This document shows, in pieces, positions 28,154 to 36,912 of a DNA stretch of 64,000 nt (the stretch's first letter is position 1; the number at the start of each line of letters is the position of its first letter). Origin of the DNA: an uncultured bacterium. GTDB lineage: Bacteria; Bacillota; Clostridia; TANB77; CAG-508. Where the stretch lies: positions 215,052-279,051 of the forward strand of contig CAJMRY010000003.1 of the NCBI GenBank assembly GCA_905215935.1, in the 5' to 3' direction. The notes beneath the pieces are model-generated. The model ran no database searches, was not told the origin of the DNA, and saw nothing but the letters and a program-made list of their open reading frames with translations. Both the position numbers and the translations under genes were made by a program.

Positions 28154-28197
28154 TTGTAAAAAATCATCCTAATTCTATAATGAGGATGGTGTGAAAA

Positions 28198-28495
28198 ATG
28201 AAGATAATTAAGCAAGAACTAAAATTTGAGGAATGTCTAAAACAACGATTAGAGTTTATATGCGAATTTTCTAAGGTTACCCCTACTTTTGTAAATGGTA
28301 GTATTAGAGAAATTGAAAAGACTAATATTTCATACATAGAGCCTCATAGAGTGATCATTAAAAATATTACATTTCTAGTATTCAATTACTCCCAATGATG
28401 TTTATGTGTCCAATTTATCTAAAAAAAATAAAGCTATCAGAACTAGAAGAATATCTGCAAAACATATAAATGAAAACCTACACCTTTTTAATTAA
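28198..28495 (+). CDS. Small hypothetical protein, possibly frame-broken
   Basis: An ATG behind GAGGATGGTG opens a 66-residue frame (MKIIKQELKFEECLKQRLEF onward) that stops at 28396-28398. Skipping one C in TCC-C-AAT at 28391-28393 would extend it to 97 residues ending in KHINENLHLFN at 28495, and that extension has normal codon use. There is no CGG, so this is not the recoding seen elsewhere; an ordinary indel or an independent short gene are equally likely. No family was recognised. Confidence 0.35.
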
Positions 28496-28551
28496 AAATA
28501 GTTGATATATTTTTAATTAAAGTATATAATATTGTTATTAGAGGTGATATT

Positions 28552-29052
28552 ATGAAATTTTGTACAAAATGTGGGAACAAATTAAATGAAGATGTTAAAT
28601 ACTGTCCAAAATGCGGAAACCCTACAAAAATGGAAATTGAGAAGTTAAAAATAGAAAGAAACCCAAAAAAAGAAGAGAAAAACTTGGGATTAAAAATTTT
28701 ATTAAACTATTCAATTTTACTTATTTGTGTTGTTGGACTTATAGGCGCCAGCTTAGTCTTTCTATTACCTGTAGCTCAAATATGCATATCCATTTTTAAT
28801 TATAACTTTAGCAAAAAATGGCAAACTGTTCTTATGCTAGAAGTTAATTTATGGATTTCTACAATTCTTGGACTTTTTTTTAGCAGATATCTATTTCTCA
28901 AATATATTGTAGATGACGAGTTAAGTTCTGCTATTTTTTTAGAAATATTGAAAATCGGAGCAATCTTCGTTTTTATTATGGCAATCGTAACTACATTGAT
29001 TAAGTACATTTCAATAAAATCAAATAACAAAAATCAAAAAATAAATCAATAA
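28552..29052 (+). CDS. Zinc-ribbon membrane protein
   Basis: A 166-residue protein. An N-terminal zinc ribbon (FCTKCGN ... YCPKCGN, residues 3-23) is followed by a basic linker, then three hydrophobic segments (about residues 45-75, 95-112 and 130-150) and a basic tail. This architecture is common in Firmicute membrane proteins of unknown role. The ATG follows GAGGTGATATT. TGC GGA and ATC GGA are in frame without shift. Confidence 0.75.
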   Translation: MKFCTKCGNKLNEDVKYCPKCGNPTKMEIEKLKIERNPKKEEKNLGLKILLNYSILLICVVGLIGASLVFLLPVAQICISIFNYNFSKKWQTVLMLEVNLWISTILGLFFSRYLFLKYIVDDELSSAIFLEILKIGAIFVFIMAIVTTLIKYISIKSNNKNQKINQ

Positions 29053-29176
29053 TGAAAGTACAACAAGTGCTCAGTATTGTAAAAAAATGTTACTACTACG
29101 AAAACAAAAAATAACACATAACTTTGGTTGATTCCACTTATAACTTGCAATTTTATAGTTTTACCTATTTTAAGTT

Positions 29177-29686
29177 TTATCTATATATTTGATCAGTCAA
29201 TTGTTTCCAATACTGTTGAAGATTATCAGAAACTCTCATAAAGTACTTCCCCTCTTTATCTGGTTCTGTTCTTCCACCCATACTTAAAACATAGAAATAT
29301 AAATCATCATTATATTCATATACTGTTACCTCTTTATATGTATCACTATAAGCCGCTCTAATACTAATTTCTGTATTTAACATTTTATTAAATTCTTCGC
29401 TTTTACTCTCTAATTTTAAATCACATTCTTCTATATGTTTTCTTAAATATACTGGATTATATTGTGCTTTTTCATTATAAAGATCTATAAACATTTGCTT
29501 TTCAAATTCAAAATCTATATCTACTAGTTCTGTTGAATATCTTGCACTTTCTCCATATCTATATTCACACACATATCCATCATCTAAATCACTAATTTTT
29601 TCTTTTTCTAAAACTATTCCACAGCCAGTCAAAGAAATCATTAAAATTAAAATTATACTTATAATTATTCCAACATTTTTTTTCAT
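29177..29686 (-). CDS. Putative lipoprotein of unknown function
   Basis: A 169-residue exported protein. A basic start and hydrophobic stretch end in the lipobox LTGC near residue 22, so it is probably lipid-anchored outside the membrane. The mature part is acidic and mixed, with no domain I recognise. The start is the ATG seven bases after AGAGGTG; the GTG two codons earlier overlaps that site. It begins a run of small minus-strand exported or membrane proteins. Confidence 0.65.
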   Translation of the reverse strand: MKKNVGIIISIILILMISLTGCGIVLEKEKISDLDDGYVCEYRYGESARYSTELVDIDFEFEKQMFIDLYNEKAQYNPVYLRKHIEECDLKLESKSEEFNKMLNTEISIRAAYSDTYKEVTVYEYNDDLYFYVLSMGGRTEPDKEGKYFMRVSDNLQQYWKQLTDQIYR

Positions 29687-29702
29687 TAACACACCTCTTG
29701 TT

Positions 29703-29807
29703 TTACAATATTATTGCTATTTTTTTATTATTAGGTACTTCAACTATACTAAGTTTATTCTTTTGCATATAAAATTCTTTATATGCTTTTTTATAATCAA
29801 AAGCCAT
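29703..29807 (-). pseudogene. Truncated GyrI-like small-molecule-binding domain remnant
   Basis: A 34-codon frame reads MAFDYKKAYKEFYMQKNK, then IVEVPNNKKIAII, then a stop. This matches the start of GyrI-like effector-binding proteins, whose N-terminus normally runs FDYKKEYKEFY-x-P-K into I-V-x-V-P-x-x-x-[FY]-I. The remaining two thirds are missing and the ribosome site is weak. I read it as a decayed fragment, not a functional peptide. Confidence 0.55.
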
Positions 29808-29840
29808 ATTTTAATGCTTCAATCTTTTTTCAATTGTAAT

Positions 29841-30065
29841 CTATTTAACATTATTATAAATTTCAAATCCTAATATTTCTACAACAATTCCCTCATTATA
29901 ATATTTTCCATTTTCCATTTCTTCTACTAAAGTTAATGAATGAACTTTTGAAACCTTATATAATAATGCTTTATATTCAACTGTTCCCCCATCTTTTAAT
30001 TGATACCTAATCGGAAACAACAAAATTAGTAAAATTATAACTACCATTATAGCTTTCTTTTTCAT
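29841..30065 (-). CDS. Small exported protein, unknown
   Basis: A 74-residue protein with an N-terminal hydrophobic segment (residues 5-19), then PIRYQLKDGGTVEYKALLYKV and a C-terminal VEILGFEIYNN. This pattern recurs as a short uncharacterised family in gut Firmicutes, so I consider it a real gene. It is probably secreted or membrane-tethered. GGAGGTATTT precedes the ATG. Function unknown. Confidence 0.7.
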   Translation of the reverse strand: MKKKAIMVVIILLILLFPIRYQLKDGGTVEYKALLYKVSKVHSLTLVEEMENGKYYNEGIVVEILGFEIYNNVK

Positions 30066-30095
30066 AAATACCTCCCATTTTACAAATTTATATAA

Positions 30096-30293
30096 TTAAT
30101 TTCCACCAATTGCTATTACATAAATTGTTTTTGAATTTTTATCTAAGTATATACTTCTAATTGATGCATTTTCAATACTTTTAGTTTCTATTACTTGAAT
30201 ATTTTTTATACTTTTCCAATAAAATTTTAGGGCTATTTTATTATTTTCTAAAACTTTACTTATGCTATACTTTATATTTTTTGCATACACCAT
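30096..30293 (-). CDS. Small hypothetical protein
   Basis: A 65-residue frame without a signal or recognised domain. The C-terminal half (IRSIYLDKNSKTIYVIAIGGN) has the alternating pattern of beta strands. The ribosome site is poor. It lies between two better supported small genes in the same direction, which is the main reason to list it. Confidence 0.35.
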   Translation of the reverse strand: MVYAKNIKYSISKVLENNKIALKFYWKSIKNIQVIETKSIENASIRSIYLDKNSKTIYVIAIGGN

Positions 30294-30329
30294 TTTTTGT
30301 CTTTATCTATTATCATCCTTTAAAGACAT

Positions 30330-30728
30330 TTACATATTCTTTTTCTCAGACTTAATTCGTTTCGCTTGATTTTTCCACTTTGTTATAGGTGCATTTTTCC
30401 AAAATCCATAAATGAAAAACACTGCGAATATTCCAAATACAATCCCCATAATAATATTAATGAACAACAAAATAATAGTTACAGTTATCATTAATATAGT
30501 TACAAATATATATCCTGGTATAACTTTTCTATAATCATCAGTAGTATACGTAAAGCCAACCTGTACACCTTTAATGTAACGATTTTTCTTACCTTGTTTA
30601 CTTACCATATAATATGCATGATTTTTTTGAAAACCATCTTCTGGTGATGTTTTATATTTTTGATATGAAGTATGTATTGCTCCACTGTCGTCATCCCAAT
30701 CTATTTTATTATTACCTTGATTTTCCAT
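30330..30728 (-). CDS. Small membrane protein, unknown
   Basis: A 132-residue protein with a polar N-terminal 70 residues (IDWDDDSGAIHTSYQKYKT), two adjacent membrane helices at about 73-112 and a basic cytosolic tail. AAAGGAGC precedes the ATG. It is the first gene of the small minus-strand group. No function can be assigned. Confidence 0.6.
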   Translation of the reverse strand: MENQGNNKIDWDDDSGAIHTSYQKYKTSPEDGFQKNHAYYMVSKQGKKNRYIKGVQVGFTYTTDDYRKVIPGYIFVTILMITVTIILLFINIIMGIVFGIFAVFFIYGFWKNAPITKWKNQAKRIKSEKKNM

Positions 30729-31108
30729 AATAGCTCCTTTCTTTAAGCATAATTATATCATTTTATAACTATTTTTTCTATAACAAACCTAAAAATTAAA
30801 CATTCTAGTTCTCATAGGAAAATAGTATTGGCCCAAATCTTACTTAAACCAATAAGTAAGATTTTCTGAAATTTTTATAATAGCATTTGTTTACTAATAT
30901 TATAAATATTATATAAATCCTAAGTACCTCCTATAAGTCCCATTATAGAAAAACCTAATATATGATAAATTATATACAAATACATCAATAAATATTAAGG
31001 TACGCTAACTTATGTACATTTTTCACAAACGTATCTCGTTATCTTCACAAAATAAAAAACAGTAATGTATTTTTTCATGCACTACTGCTTCTTTTTATTA
31101 TTTATATA
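30729..31108. other. Intergenic region with two hairpins
   Basis: These 380 bases hold no gene. A 10-bp perfect hairpin (AATCTTACTT / AAGTAAGATT, 30836-30863) lies in the middle, and the MBL-gene terminator lies at the end. Confidence 0.5.
31047..31081 (-). terminator. Terminator of the ComEC-like MBL gene
   Basis: On the minus strand CAGTAGTG / CATTACTG closes a stem followed by TTTTTT, just after the stop. Confidence 0.75.
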
Positions 31109-32026
31109 TTACTCTTGCTCTATTAATATATCCTTTTGCAAATCTGTTCTATATATAGTCACATTCAACTTCTCTAATCTTTTAATAACTTCATCATGTG
31201 GATGTCCATATTTATTTCCTTGTCCTAATTGTATAACAGCAATCTTAGGTTTTATCTGATTTAAAAATTTTTGTGATGAACTTGTTTGCGAACCATGATG
31301 ACCAACTTTTATTATATCAGTTTCTGGCCAATCTCTTGCAGATTCATTTATCGTTTCCGCATCCCCCATAAATAAATAACTTTTATTATTATATTCCATT
31401 CTAATTACTATAGATGTAGAATTCAAATTAGAAGAATCTTCACCTACAGACATTACCTCACAGTTTGCATTTCCAACTTGAAATTTATCACCTATTTTTG
31501 GAGCTGTAACAGTTAAATTTTTATTGCTTATTGAATCTAAAACGTCTTCAAAAGTCTTAGTACTTGTTTGAACCTTTGGCATATATATTGTTCCTATATC
31601 AAAAGCATCAATTACATCATCTAATCCTCCTATATGATCTTCATGAGGATGTGTTCCAATTACATAATCAAGTTTTGAAATTCCTAGTTTTTTTATATTA
31701 TTTACAATTAATTCTCCATCATCATTATTTCCTGCATCGATAAGCATTGTTTTATTGTTATTAACTATTAATATACTATCAGCTTGCCCTACATCAAAAT
31801 AATATACTTTAAGATTATTTGTATCTGTAATTTCTTTAATTACATGTTCCCCATATGATATAGTTAATCCTTCTAATTGTACTTTTTCTGCATTTTGATT
31901 TGTATCTACGTTTCCAAGCATTTTACCTATTTGCTCATTTGTACTTCCTAAAACTAGAAGTATAATTCCAATAGCAATTGTTAATATAAGTTTTACAATA
32001 TTATTTTCTTTAACCTTTTTCATCAT
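31109..32026 (-). CDS. Exported MBL-fold hydrolase related to the ComEC C-terminal domain
   Basis: A 305-residue protein with an N-terminal membrane anchor (about 10-28) and an extracytoplasmic metallo-beta-lactamase domain. YYFDVGQADSILI near residue 75, GTHPHEDHIGGLDD near 125 and VGHHGSQTSSS near 240 match the free-standing ComEC/Rec2-type MBL proteins, whose relatives act on nucleic acid or other phosphodiesters. No ComEC membrane domain is attached. It follows a DUF3006 gene by 21 bp, a frequent pairing. ATG follows AGGGGGCAA. Confidence 0.85.
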   Translation of the reverse strand: MMKKVKENNIVKLILTIAIGIILLVLGSTNEQIGKMLGNVDTNQNAEKVQLEGLTISYGEHVIKEITDTNNLKVYYFDVGQADSILIVNNNKTMLIDAGNNDDGELIVNNIKKLGISKLDYVIGTHPHEDHIGGLDDVIDAFDIGTIYMPKVQTSTKTFEDVLDSISNKNLTVTAPKIGDKFQVGNANCEVMSVGEDSSNLNSTSIVIRMEYNNKSYLFMGDAETINESARDWPETDIIKVGHHGSQTSSSQKFLNQIKPKIAVIQLGQGNKYGHPHDEVIKRLEKLNVTIYRTDLQKDILIEQE

Positions 32027-32047
32027 TTGCCCCCTAAAATATTTATC

Positions 32048-32392
32048 TTAATTATTCCATAACTTATCCATCTTTTGCTTTATTCTATCTTCAATGTTAT
32101 TTTGCTCTTCAATATCTATCTCATATTTTCCATTATTCCATTTTAGTACTGTTCCTTCTTTTATTCCTTGTGGTAAATCTTGCAAATTTATATCTATCAT
32201 TTCTTTTGTTTGTCTGTTTTCACAAATAGCATATCCGCCTTCAATTCTATCAATAACTAAAATGTCTTGCATTTTTTCTATCCTTTCTGAAAGTTCTTTT
32301 AGAAAATTGGATATATTTACTTTATCTAAATTAACTCTTTCGCACTCATTTCTAATTTTAAAATGTTCACTTTGGATATTATTAAGTTCCAT
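32048..32392 (-). CDS. DUF3006 domain protein
   Basis: A 114-residue protein: about 35 residues of charged coiled coil, then the short DUF3006 beta domain (LVIDRIEGGYAICEN, then LPQGIKEGTVL near residue 78). DUF3006 genes usually sit beside ComEC-like MBL genes, as here, which suggests a joint but unknown role. The start is the ATG eight bases after AAGGAGG; the longer frame starts at a TTG inside that site. Confidence 0.8.
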   Translation of the reverse strand: MELNNIQSEHFKIRNECERVNLDKVNISNFLKELSERIEKMQDILVIDRIEGGYAICENRQTKEMIDINLQDLPQGIKEGTVLKWNNGKYEIDIEEQNNIEDRIKQKMDKLWNN

Positions 32393-32625
32393 AAGACAGT
32401 CCTCCTTCAATTTTGTAAAACTGCCCCCTAAAATTCAAATAAAGTTCGATACCTACATATATCTTAATATTTATTTCTTTAATACTATATCAAAAGACTA
32501 TATTTATGGCAAGTAATTTTATAATTTTTATTAACTTTTTTGCACCATTATTGCTATCTACAATTAACAAAAAATGTTGATACTAACATAACAATATTTA
32601 TAAAGTACATTTTCATACACATTTC

Positions 32626-33507
32626 CTAAAAATCTGGTACATATTCCTCTTCATGCTCTCCAAGTTCCTGCATATACCCATTTTTCAAATCTAATGTATA
32701 TAAAAAAGTTTCTATTTGCTTATATTCCTTTTTATTAATTTTTCTATTTAATAATAAATCCTCTTTAGCTTTATATGTAGGAAAATATTGCGCCATAATG
32801 CTTACATAAATTCTATCTGATAAATTTTCTTTTATCCATTTCAAAATGTTTTTGGTATTTTGCATATGATTTGGTAATACTAGATGTCTAATTATTACAC
32901 CTTTTTTAATCATTCCCTCTTCATCAAATATTGGATATCCTACTTGACTAATCATTTTTTTAATTGCTTTTGTAGTAACCATAAAATATTTATCAACATT
33001 TGAATACTTTTTTGCAATATCATCAGAATAGTATTTTAAGTCTGGCATATACACATCAATATATCCATTTAACATATTTATAGTTTCTACACTTTCGTAT
33101 CCATTAGTATTATATAAAATAGGTATATTAAGCCCCTTACCTTTTGCAATCTTTATAGCCTCAATTATCTGAACTGCATACATAGTAGGTGTTACTAAAT
33201 TGATATTGTGTGCACCTTTATTTTGCTGTTCTAACATTATTTTAGCTAATTCTTCTATGGAAATTTCAAAACCCTTTCCTTCTTGGCTAATCTCATAATT
33301 TTGACAATACATACATGATAGATTACAATTTGAGAAAAATATAGTTCCTGATCCATTTTTTCCACTAATACATGGCTCTTCATATTGGTGCAGAGAAACT
33401 AGTGCTATTTTTATTTTATCAGTACATTTACATCTTCCTATATTTCCATTTAATCTATTAACTTTGCACTCATGTGGGCACATCTTACATGATTCTAAAA
33501 TATCCAT
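32626..33507 (-). CDS. Radical SAM protein (PflA-like)
   Basis: A 293-residue radical SAM enzyme. The 4Fe-4S triad C-x3-C-x2-C is in SNCNLSCMYCQNYEIS near residue 60. An N-terminal C-x2-C-x3-C (CKMCPHECKVN) and a CKC pair near residues 26-28 may hold a further cluster or zinc. The family is annotated as pyruvate-formate-lyase-activating-like, but no glycyl-radical enzyme is nearby, so the substrate is open. It has the usual 290-300 residue length. Confidence 0.85.
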   Translation of the reverse strand: MDILESCKMCPHECKVNRLNGNIGRCKCTDKIKIALVSLHQYEEPCISGKNGSGTIFFSNCNLSCMYCQNYEISQEGKGFEISIEELAKIMLEQQNKGAHNINLVTPTMYAVQIIEAIKIAKGKGLNIPILYNTNGYESVETINMLNGYIDVYMPDLKYYSDDIAKKYSNVDKYFMVTTKAIKKMISQVGYPIFDEEGMIKKGVIIRHLVLPNHMQNTKNILKWIKENLSDRIYVSIMAQYFPTYKAKEDLLLNRKINKKEYKQIETFLYTLDLKNGYMQELGEHEEEYVPDF

Positions 33508-33683
33508 TCTTATTTGTATGATATATAATCATACACTCCTTTCTTTTATCATTATTTTTGATTTTATCATCTTTATCTACTTTTTTCAAATAAAAATAAA
33601 CCCCAAATTATTAAACCTTTTTATTTAATAATCTGAGTTCATTTCAATTTAGTTTTTTATATATTTAAAAATAAATTTACAAA

Positions 33684-34403
33684 TTATATCTTACACTCCT
33701 CCAACTTTTTTCTAATTAATATAATAGGCGTTAATTCCCTTCCTTGTCCTGCCGGGTTATCTCTAATAATGCCTAACATCTCTTCTTTAGTTAATTCTTC
33801 TTCCATCTTAGGCGAATATCCTAATAATTCCTGTCCCAAATCATTTGCATCTACAATCATACATGGTATTTTAGTCTTTTTCTCAATTTCTTTACATACT
33901 TCATATGGTTCACTTGGATTTTCGATTCCAAATTCTCCATATTCTTCAAATACTTTAGAATAGAAACCATCTAATCCTGCCACTTCTTGTCCAACTATTT
34001 TATAAAAAACTCCTTTTTTTCCAAAAAGTTTTGCAAAAGCCCCACAAATAGATGCATATATTGTTTTTAATAAACCTACCTTTTTTATGCAATATGCCAT
34101 TTTAAATGTATTATTCACACCTTGTCCTGCTGTAGATTTAGAAGCAAATTTAGATAAAAATTTTGCCCAAAATCCTAGCTTTAAATCTTGTTTATATACA
34201 ACCCTATTTTGACAAATAGCTATCATCTTTTCACTTATGCTAATTTTATCTCCTTCTTTATATACAGGTTTAATATATTCATTTATAATATCTATATAAT
34301 TCTCCTTTAATTCTATAAAATGAGTTTTTATTGCATAACGAAAATATGTATCTTCTCCAACATTAATTTCTAAATTCTTTTTATCATTAGCTTTTAATTC
34401 CAT
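33684..34403 (-). CDS. Coenzyme F420:L-glutamate ligase-like protein (CofE family)
   Basis: A 239-residue protein with the F420-ligase fold: ISISEKMIAICQNR near residue 55, AGLDGFYSKVFEEYGEFGI near 140, VDANDLGQELLG near 175 and IRDNPAGQGRELTP near 215. Homologues are common in Clostridia that do not make F420, so the true substrate is probably different. It appears to stand alone. ATG follows AAAGGATTAAAA. Confidence 0.82.
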   Translation of the reverse strand: MELKANDKKNLEINVGEDTYFRYAIKTHFIELKENYIDIINEYIKPVYKEGDKISISEKMIAICQNRVVYKQDLKLGFWAKFLSKFASKSTAGQGVNNTFKMAYCIKKVGLLKTIYASICGAFAKLFGKKGVFYKIVGQEVAGLDGFYSKVFEEYGEFGIENPSEPYEVCKEIEKKTKIPCMIVDANDLGQELLGYSPKMEEELTKEEMLGIIRDNPAGQGRELTPIILIRKKLEECKI

Positions 34404-34912
34404 TTTTAATCCTTTCCTCTTCTTATGTATAAATAAATTATATCATCTTTACTACATATTTGAGCTATTTATTCCATTTTTTAGTAAAAATCGTATTCCA
34501 TTATTTTACATTTTTTTATTATTTATTTATATATTTTTCAAATATAAATATTTTTCTAAAAAAATAGATAATATAAAACCTAAAATTTAAATTCAAACAA
34601 TAATATTACTAAATCACTCTAACTAAATTTTATAATACATTTCATACCTTCCTTAACAGTATATACTAGACTAACAAATGGTAATATATTTACAAATTTT
34701 GTTTTTACATTTTCACAAAAAGATGATATAATTATCCCTTGAGAAGAGAATTTATACTGCTTACGTTTTTAATTACTTAAGAGTTTTAATATATGCTTAA
34801 AAATTAATTAAATATATACAGTATTTAATTCTATTTATGCTATTTTACAAAATCCCATAAAGTAAAATGCATAAACTAATTTTAAACTATTTATTAAAAA
34901 TTGGAGGATTAC
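34404..34912. other. Long AT-rich leader region before the thioesterase
   Basis: These 509 bases contain no gene. A promoter is at 34704-34732, leaving a leader of about 175 bases before the thioesterase. I see no riboswitch consensus in it. Confidence 0.5.
34704..34732 (+). promoter_or_regulatory. Promoter of the acyl-ACP thioesterase gene
   Basis: A -35 TTTACA and a perfect -10 TATAAT are separated by 17 bases, which fits a vegetative sigma-A promoter. Confidence 0.6.
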
Positions 34913-35635
34913 ATGTTTTTTAAATCAACTTTCCGTGTAGGACTAAATCACATTAATACAAAACGGAGAAATTAACAATATTCGGACTATTAGCTATACT
35001 AGAAGAAATCGCTGAAATGCATTCAGCAAGCGTTGGACTAGGTCTAAATGACTTTAATAATACAAAATTGACTTGGGCATTAATAAATTGGAAACTACAA
35101 TTAATAAAACCTTGTAGATATGGAGATATTTTAACAGTAAAAACTTGGGCAAGAAATGCCTGCCGAATATATTCTTATCGTGATTTCGAGGTTTATGATA
35201 ATAATAATAATTTATTAGCAATAGCAACATCAAAATGGGTTTTAATCGATATATCAAAAAATGGTATGATGAAAATTGAAAAAGACTTAATTCGGAAAAT
35301 ATGGTCCTGAGGAAAAAAGTGTTTTTGATTTATTAGAAGTACCAAAATTAAAAGAACCAGAAATAAGCGAGTATAAATATTCATATACATGCAATAGATA
35401 TGATATAGATGTAAACGAACATATGCATAACTTAAATTATATAAAATTAGCATATGAAACATTACCAGAAAATATTTATATTTCTGAATTAAATAATGTA
35501 GAAGTACTATTTAAAAAACAAATAAAAATCGGAGAAACTGTAGATTGTTTTTATTCTAATATTGATAATACTAATATAATAACAATTAAAAATAAAGAAA
35601 ATAATACTATTAATGCACTAGTAAAGATATTTTGA
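34913..35635 (+). CDS. Acyl-ACP thioesterase, read through three CGGA sites
   Basis: Hydrolyses acyl-ACP to free fatty acid; double hot-dog fold. The straight frame stops after 21 codons. Reading CGGA as Gly at 34964-34967 (after AAA), 34983-34986 (after ATT) and 35293-35296 (after ATT) gives one 239-residue protein, the usual length. It starts STFRVGLNHINTKGEINNIG, continues LLAILEEIAEMHSASVGLG and LIGKYGPEE, and ends with the second hot dog YDIDVNEHMHNLNYIKLAY. The first two shifts are only five codons apart. ATC GGA (IKIGET) is read normally near the end. A GGAGG site precedes the ATG. Three sites in one gene make chance decay very unlikely, because everything between them is conserved. 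Confidence 0.9.
34964..34967 (+). other. +1 recoding site CGGA in thioesterase (first)
   Basis: Preceding codon AAA. The shift changes a stop three codons later into HINTKGEINN. Confidence 0.87.
34983..34986 (+). other. +1 recoding site CGGA in thioesterase (second)
   Basis: Preceding codon ATT. The shift gives INNIGLLAILEEIAEMH. Confidence 0.87.
35293..35296 (+). other. +1 recoding site CGGA in thioesterase (third)
   Basis: Preceding codon ATT. The shift gives DLIGKYGPEEKSVFDLL. Confidence 0.87.
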
Positions 35636-35637
35636 AA

Positions 35638-35682
35638 ATCCAGACTAAACATACTTTGTAATATGTTTAGTCTGGATTTTAT
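35638..35682 (+). terminator. Terminator of the thioesterase gene
   Basis: A perfect stem of about 18 bp (ATCCAGACTAAACATA with its complement) is followed by TTTATTT, directly after the stop. Confidence 0.85.
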
Positions 35683-35721
35683 TTAAGTTGAAATTTTTTT
35701 ACTTTAAAAAAAAACAACCCA

Positions 35722-36912
35722 TTAATTATCAACTTTCACAATTTCATTTTTAAAGCTTATTCCATTTTCCAACTTTTCTAGATTTAATATATCTAACACA
35801 GTTGCCGAAATATCTGCATAAGTTTCCCTTGTTCCTAAATTAACATTCTCTTTTATATCTTTGCCATAAATTAAAATCGGAACATATTCTCTTGAATGGT
35901 CTGTACTAGGTGTACTTGGGTCATTTCCATGATCAGCAGTAATAATTAGTATATCTGTATCTTTCATGCTTTTCATTATTTCTGGTATTTTATTATCAAA
36001 ATATTCTAAAGCTTTTGCGTATCCTTCTATATTATTTCTATGACCATATAGCATATCAAAATCAACTAAATTAGTAAATATTAATCCTTTTGTATCTTGT
36101 TTAATAAAGTCTATAGTCTCATTTATTCCATCAGCATTTCCATTTGTATGAATTGCCTTTGTTATTCCTCTTCCAGAAAATAAATCTTCTATTTTTCCAA
36201 TTGCAATAACCTCATAATCATCAGATTTTTCTATTATATCTAACATATTTATTCCAAATGTAGAAGATTCAAAATCTCTTCTATTATATGTTCTTACAAA
36301 ATTATCTGATTTATCTCCTATAAATGGTCTTGCTATTACTGTTCCAATATTATATTCTGGTTTATCTAACATCTCTCTTGCAATTTCGCATATTTCATAT
36401 AATTTTTGAACAGGAATAACATCTTCATGTGCTGCAATTTGAAATACACTATCAGCAGAAGTATAAACAATCGGAAATCCTGTTTTTAAATGTTCTTCTC
36501 CAAATCTTTTTAAAATTTCTGTTCCTGATCCTACTTCATTACAAAGAAGCCCTTTTAATCCTGTTTTTTGTTTAAATTCTTCTAATAATTTTTCTGGAAA
36601 AGCCCCAGGATATGTTTTAAAACCTGGACATTTAATATAACCACACATCTCCCAGTGTCCTACAGGACTATTTTTTCCGCAAGATTTTTCTGCAAGTCTT
36701 CCATATGCACCGCAGACATATTCTTTTCTTTCATCTATTTTTAAACCATCTATATTATATAATCCCAAGTTTTTCATATTAGGTAATTTAAGAGATGTGT
36801 TATTATAAATTCCTTCTAAAGTATTACTTCCACAATCTCCATATACATTTGCATCTGGAAGCTCTCCAATTCCAAATCCATCAAGTACAATAATAATTGC
36901 TCTATTTATCAT
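35722..36912 (-). CDS. deoB: Phosphopentomutase
   Basis: Alkaline-phosphatase-superfamily mutase interconverting (deoxy)ribose 1- and 5-phosphate in nucleoside salvage, 396 residues. N-terminal IVLDGFGIGELPDA binds metal, GSNTLEGI holds the phosphorylated Thr near residue 31, and ADHGNDPSTPSTDHSREYVP near residue 325 supplies the remaining metal ligands. The start overlaps the upstream coiled-coil gene by 11 bases and its GGAGG site lies inside that gene, so the two are translationally coupled. Confidence 0.94.
   Translation of the reverse strand: MINRAIIIVLDGFGIGELPDANVYGDCGSNTLEGIYNNTSLKLPNMKNLGLYNIDGLKIDERKEYVCGAYGRLAEKSCGKNSPVGHWEMCGYIKCPGFKTYPGAFPEKLLEEFKQKTGLKGLLCNEVGSGTEILKRFGEEHLKTGFPIVYTSADSVFQIAAHEDVIPVQKLYEICEIAREMLDKPEYNIGTVIARPFIGDKSDNFVRTYNRRDFESSTFGINMLDIIEKSDDYEVIAIGKIEDLFSGRGITKAIHTNGNADGINETIDFIKQDTKGLIFTNLVDFDMLYGHRNNIEGYAKALEYFDNKIPEIMKSMKDTDILIITADHGNDPSTPSTDHSREYVPILIYGKDIKENVNLGTRETYADISATVLDILNLEKLENGISFKNEIVKVDN

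Noticed and set aside
27998..28495. Integration site or island at tRNA-Leu
   Set aside because: No integrase and no second copy of the tRNA 3' end within the window.
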